NCBI RefSeq assembly: GCF_008326305.1 | Contig: NZ_BIXY01000088.1 | Span: forward strand, 1 to 32,134 | Reading direction: 5' to 3' | Source of the DNA: Dictyobacter arantiisoli | Lineage (GTDB): Bacteria; Chloroflexota; Ktedonobacteria; Ktedonobacterales; Ktedonobacteraceae | Length of the DNA stretch: 32,134 bases | In this document: in pieces, positions 30,810-32,134 of the stretch | Layout: the number at the start of each line of letters is the position of its first letter | How positions within the stretch are numbered: position 1 is the first letter of the stretch | Position numbers and translations under genes: made by a program | The notes under the pieces: generated by a model | What the model was told of the DNA's origin: nothing | The model's input: the letters and a program-made list of their open reading frames with translations, nothing else | Database searches by the model: none

Positions 30810-32134
30810 TTACTCTCCGTCACTCTGATAGGCAGCGCTGTCACTCTGATAGGCAGCGCTGTCACTCTGATAGGCAGCGCTGTCACTCTGATAGGCAGCG
30901 CTGTCACTCTGATAGGCATCGCCGTCACTCTGATAGTCAGCGCCTTGTTCCTTAAACAGCGCGGCATTGCGTAGGGATTTCTTTTGGTCGTTTGTCAGAT
31001 AGGTGAGCTTCGGGACATTTTCCATTCCTGCATCTTTTCTCTTTTGTAACACCTTAGGGACCTCCCTCAACACACTTGCAGCCGTCAGCAATCTCAGCTT
31101 TTTGCCATCTTTACCTGTTCGCTCACTTATAGTTGTAAGATATGGATACTTTGTGCCTTCTTTGCCTTCTTTGCCTTCTTTTAGATCACGCGGGCGGAGG
31201 TGGTGTTCGTTAATGTACTTTCGAAGCATGGCTGCTCGCTCTCGCCTCCGCTTTCGCTTATCTGCAGGGGTCTCATCCTCGTCACTCCTCTGATCGGCAT
31301 TGCTGTCCTTCTCAAGCTGCGCGAACTGCTCGGCCTGTCGTAGGGCTTCCTCTTTGTTGCCTGTCAGATGGGCGAGGTTCGGGACATCTTTCATTCCTGC
31401 ATCTCTTCTCGCTTGTAACACCTTATCGACCTCCCTCAACACAGGTCCAGGCGCCCGGAATTCCTCCGTTTTGCCATTCTCTTTTCGCGTTTTTGGAATA
31501 TATGGATACTTTTTGCCTTCTTTGCCTTCTTTTTTATCAAGCGGGCGGAGGATGTGTTTGTTAAAGTAATTTCGAAGCATGGTTGCTCGATCTCGCGTCT
31601 GTTGAATTTTTCTAGCGGAGTCTGCACGTGCCTTCGCCTCCGCCTGTTGCTCATCTGCAGACAGCTTGAGCCTGGGGTTATTAAAGCGGTGTAAAGAGGA
31701 ACCCGGCCCCTCCTGAGGCAGCTCAAGGTTATGAGGGGCTGCATTTTGTGGTCTAAAGGTGCTGTTTGAAGAGGAACCTGGCCCTGATCGGTCACTGGTC
31801 TGATCCCCGTGTGGCGGCTGGTAGTGGGCATTTTGCGCCTCTGGCTGTGCATAGGAGGAGAGGGCGGCAGGCAGCCCTGAAGAGGAATCTTGCCATGATA
31901 GGCTACTGGTCTGATCCCCGTGTGCCTGGTTGTATTGAGCGCTTGTGACATCATACGCAGCAGTGAGAAGATCGTATGGACCACCAGCCGGCGTGTGTTC
32001 GATGAATGTCGGATCCCCGTGTGCCTGGTTGTATTGAGCGCTTGTGACATCATACGCAGCAGTGAGAAGATCGTATGGACCACCAGCCGGCGTGTGTTCG
32101 ATGAATGTCGGATCCCCGTGTGCCTGGTTGTATT
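30810..32134 (-). CDS. Unrecognised modular repeat protein, open at the window edge
   Basis: About 440 codons run without a stop from the right edge to TAA/TAG at 30810; the true start is beyond the window. Order, N to C: perfect 33-aa repeats (PTFIEHTPAGGPYDLL, TAAYDVTSAQYNQ), about 2.2 copies visible; a Gln/Ser/Pro-rich linker (31920-31660); module A from MLRNYFNKHILRPLDKKEG to EEALRQAEQFAQ (about 31580-31317) and its duplicate module B from MLRKYINEHHLRPRDLKEG to KKSLRNAALFK (about 31229-30966); then six AYQSDSA-type heptapeptides. Both modules share YPY, VLREV, KVLQ, R(D/K)AGM, VP and LT. I recognise no family. It is missed if only ATG starts in the visible part are considered. Localisation cannot be inferred. 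Confidence 0.65.
   Translation of the reverse strand, partial: YNQAHGDPTFIEHTPAGGPYDLLTAAYDVTSAQYNQAHGDPTFIEHTPAGGPYDLLTAAYDVTSAQYNQAHGDQTSSLSWQDSSSGLPAALSSYAQPEAQNAHYQPPHGDQTSDRSGPGSSSNSTFRPQNAAPHNLELPQEGPGSSLHRFNNPRLKLSADEQQAEAKARADSARKIQQTRDRATMLRNYFNKHILRPLDKKEGKEGKKYPYIPKTRKENGKTEEFRAPGPVLREVDKVLQARRDAGMKDVPNLAHLTGNKEEALRQAEQFAQLEKDSNADQRSDEDETPADKRKRRRERAAMLRKYINEHHLRPRDLKEGKEGKEGTKYPYLTTISERTGKDGKKLRLLTAASVLREVPKVLQKRKDAGMENVPKLTYLTNDQKKSLRNAALFKEQGADYQSDGDAYQSDSAAYQSDSAAYQSDSAAYQSDSAAYQSDGE
30813..30938 (-). repeat. 21-bp tandem repeat encoding AYQSDSA
   Basis: Six units of 21 bases (CTCTGATAGGCAGCGCTGTCA on the plus strand), the middle four identical, giving the C-terminal tail. Confidence 0.85.
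31921..32134 (-). repeat. 99-bp perfect tandem repeat
   Basis: Units start at 31921, 32020 and 32119, all identical in visible bases. The period is 33 codons, so the protein stays in frame. The array continues beyond the window edge. Confidence 0.9.

Noticed and set aside
30620-30974. Frames with PIRVTAL or TLIGSAV repeats
   Set aside because: Out-of-frame and antisense readings of the 21-bp array encoding AYQSDSA.
31436-32083. 215-codon minus-strand frame with repeats (VVHTIFSLLRMMSQALNTT)
   Set aside because: The repeat look comes from the 99-bp DNA array read in another frame; the frame with duplicated modules and tail runs through the same DNA and off the edge.
1-32134. tRNA or rRNA genes
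   Set aside because: No T-loop-like GTTCGAATC stretch with a matching acceptor stem, and no rRNA-like sequence, was seen by eye.

Overview
The window looks like chromosomal DNA from a soil-type, high-gene-novelty bacterium, most plausibly a Ktedonobacteria-like member of the Chloroflexota. This is inferred from gene content (F420/FMN luciferase-like and Ddn-like deazaflavin enzymes, a secreted GH27 with a ricin-type tail, an ATP-dependent PEPCK, a DinB-like protein, scattered palindromic MITE-like repeats); no rRNA or tRNA is present to confirm it.

Left region (1-9181): a broken patatin-like gene is followed by a dense redox/xenobiotic-type cluster with two regulators. On the minus strand a leaderless MarR gene, a 39-codon small ORF, an NmrA-like protein, an LLM-class flavin oxidoreductase and an NAD(P)-binding reductase are read consecutively. 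A 20-bp palindrome in front of the small ORF recurs in degenerate form over the marR promoter, suggesting one MarR regulon. A TetR gene diverges from a plus-strand set (SDR, acyl-CoA-dehydrogenase-fold monooxygenase, flavin reductase, alpha/beta hydrolase with an Asp nucleophile). Three copies of one 15-bp operator sit on the two TetR-facing promoters. The oxygenase and reductase fit a two-component flavin monooxygenase.

Middle region (9367-25116): a soluble PAS-GAF-PAS-PAS histidine kinase and its OmpR-type response regulator; a complete IS4-family element; murD with its own terminator; a secreted GH27 alpha-galactosidase; a repeat-filled 1.2-kb gap; pckA; a 57-nt perfect hairpin; a Ddn-like protein preceded by an operator-like inverted repeat; a GT-C type membrane glycosyltransferase; an SDR; and an alpha/beta hydrolase whose catalytic serine position is alanine.

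Right region (25117-32134): a full MITE, a DinB-like protein, then a plasmid- or phage-like replication module. That module has a 648-aa winged-helix protein with TEMS-type peptide repeats, whose DNA contains eight ACAGAAATGTC boxes followed by a palindromic AT-rich stretch, an arrangement resembling an origin inside a rep gene. Two hairpins, a DUF1275 membrane protein, a truncated MITE and a decayed transposase follow. The window ends inside an unrecognised minus-strand repeat protein (perfect 99-bp repeats, two duplicated domains and a heptapeptide tail) that is open past the edge.

A recurring theme is one repeat family: the tips of the IS4 element are shared with at least four MITE-like elements, suggesting that this transposase, or a relative, mobilised them.
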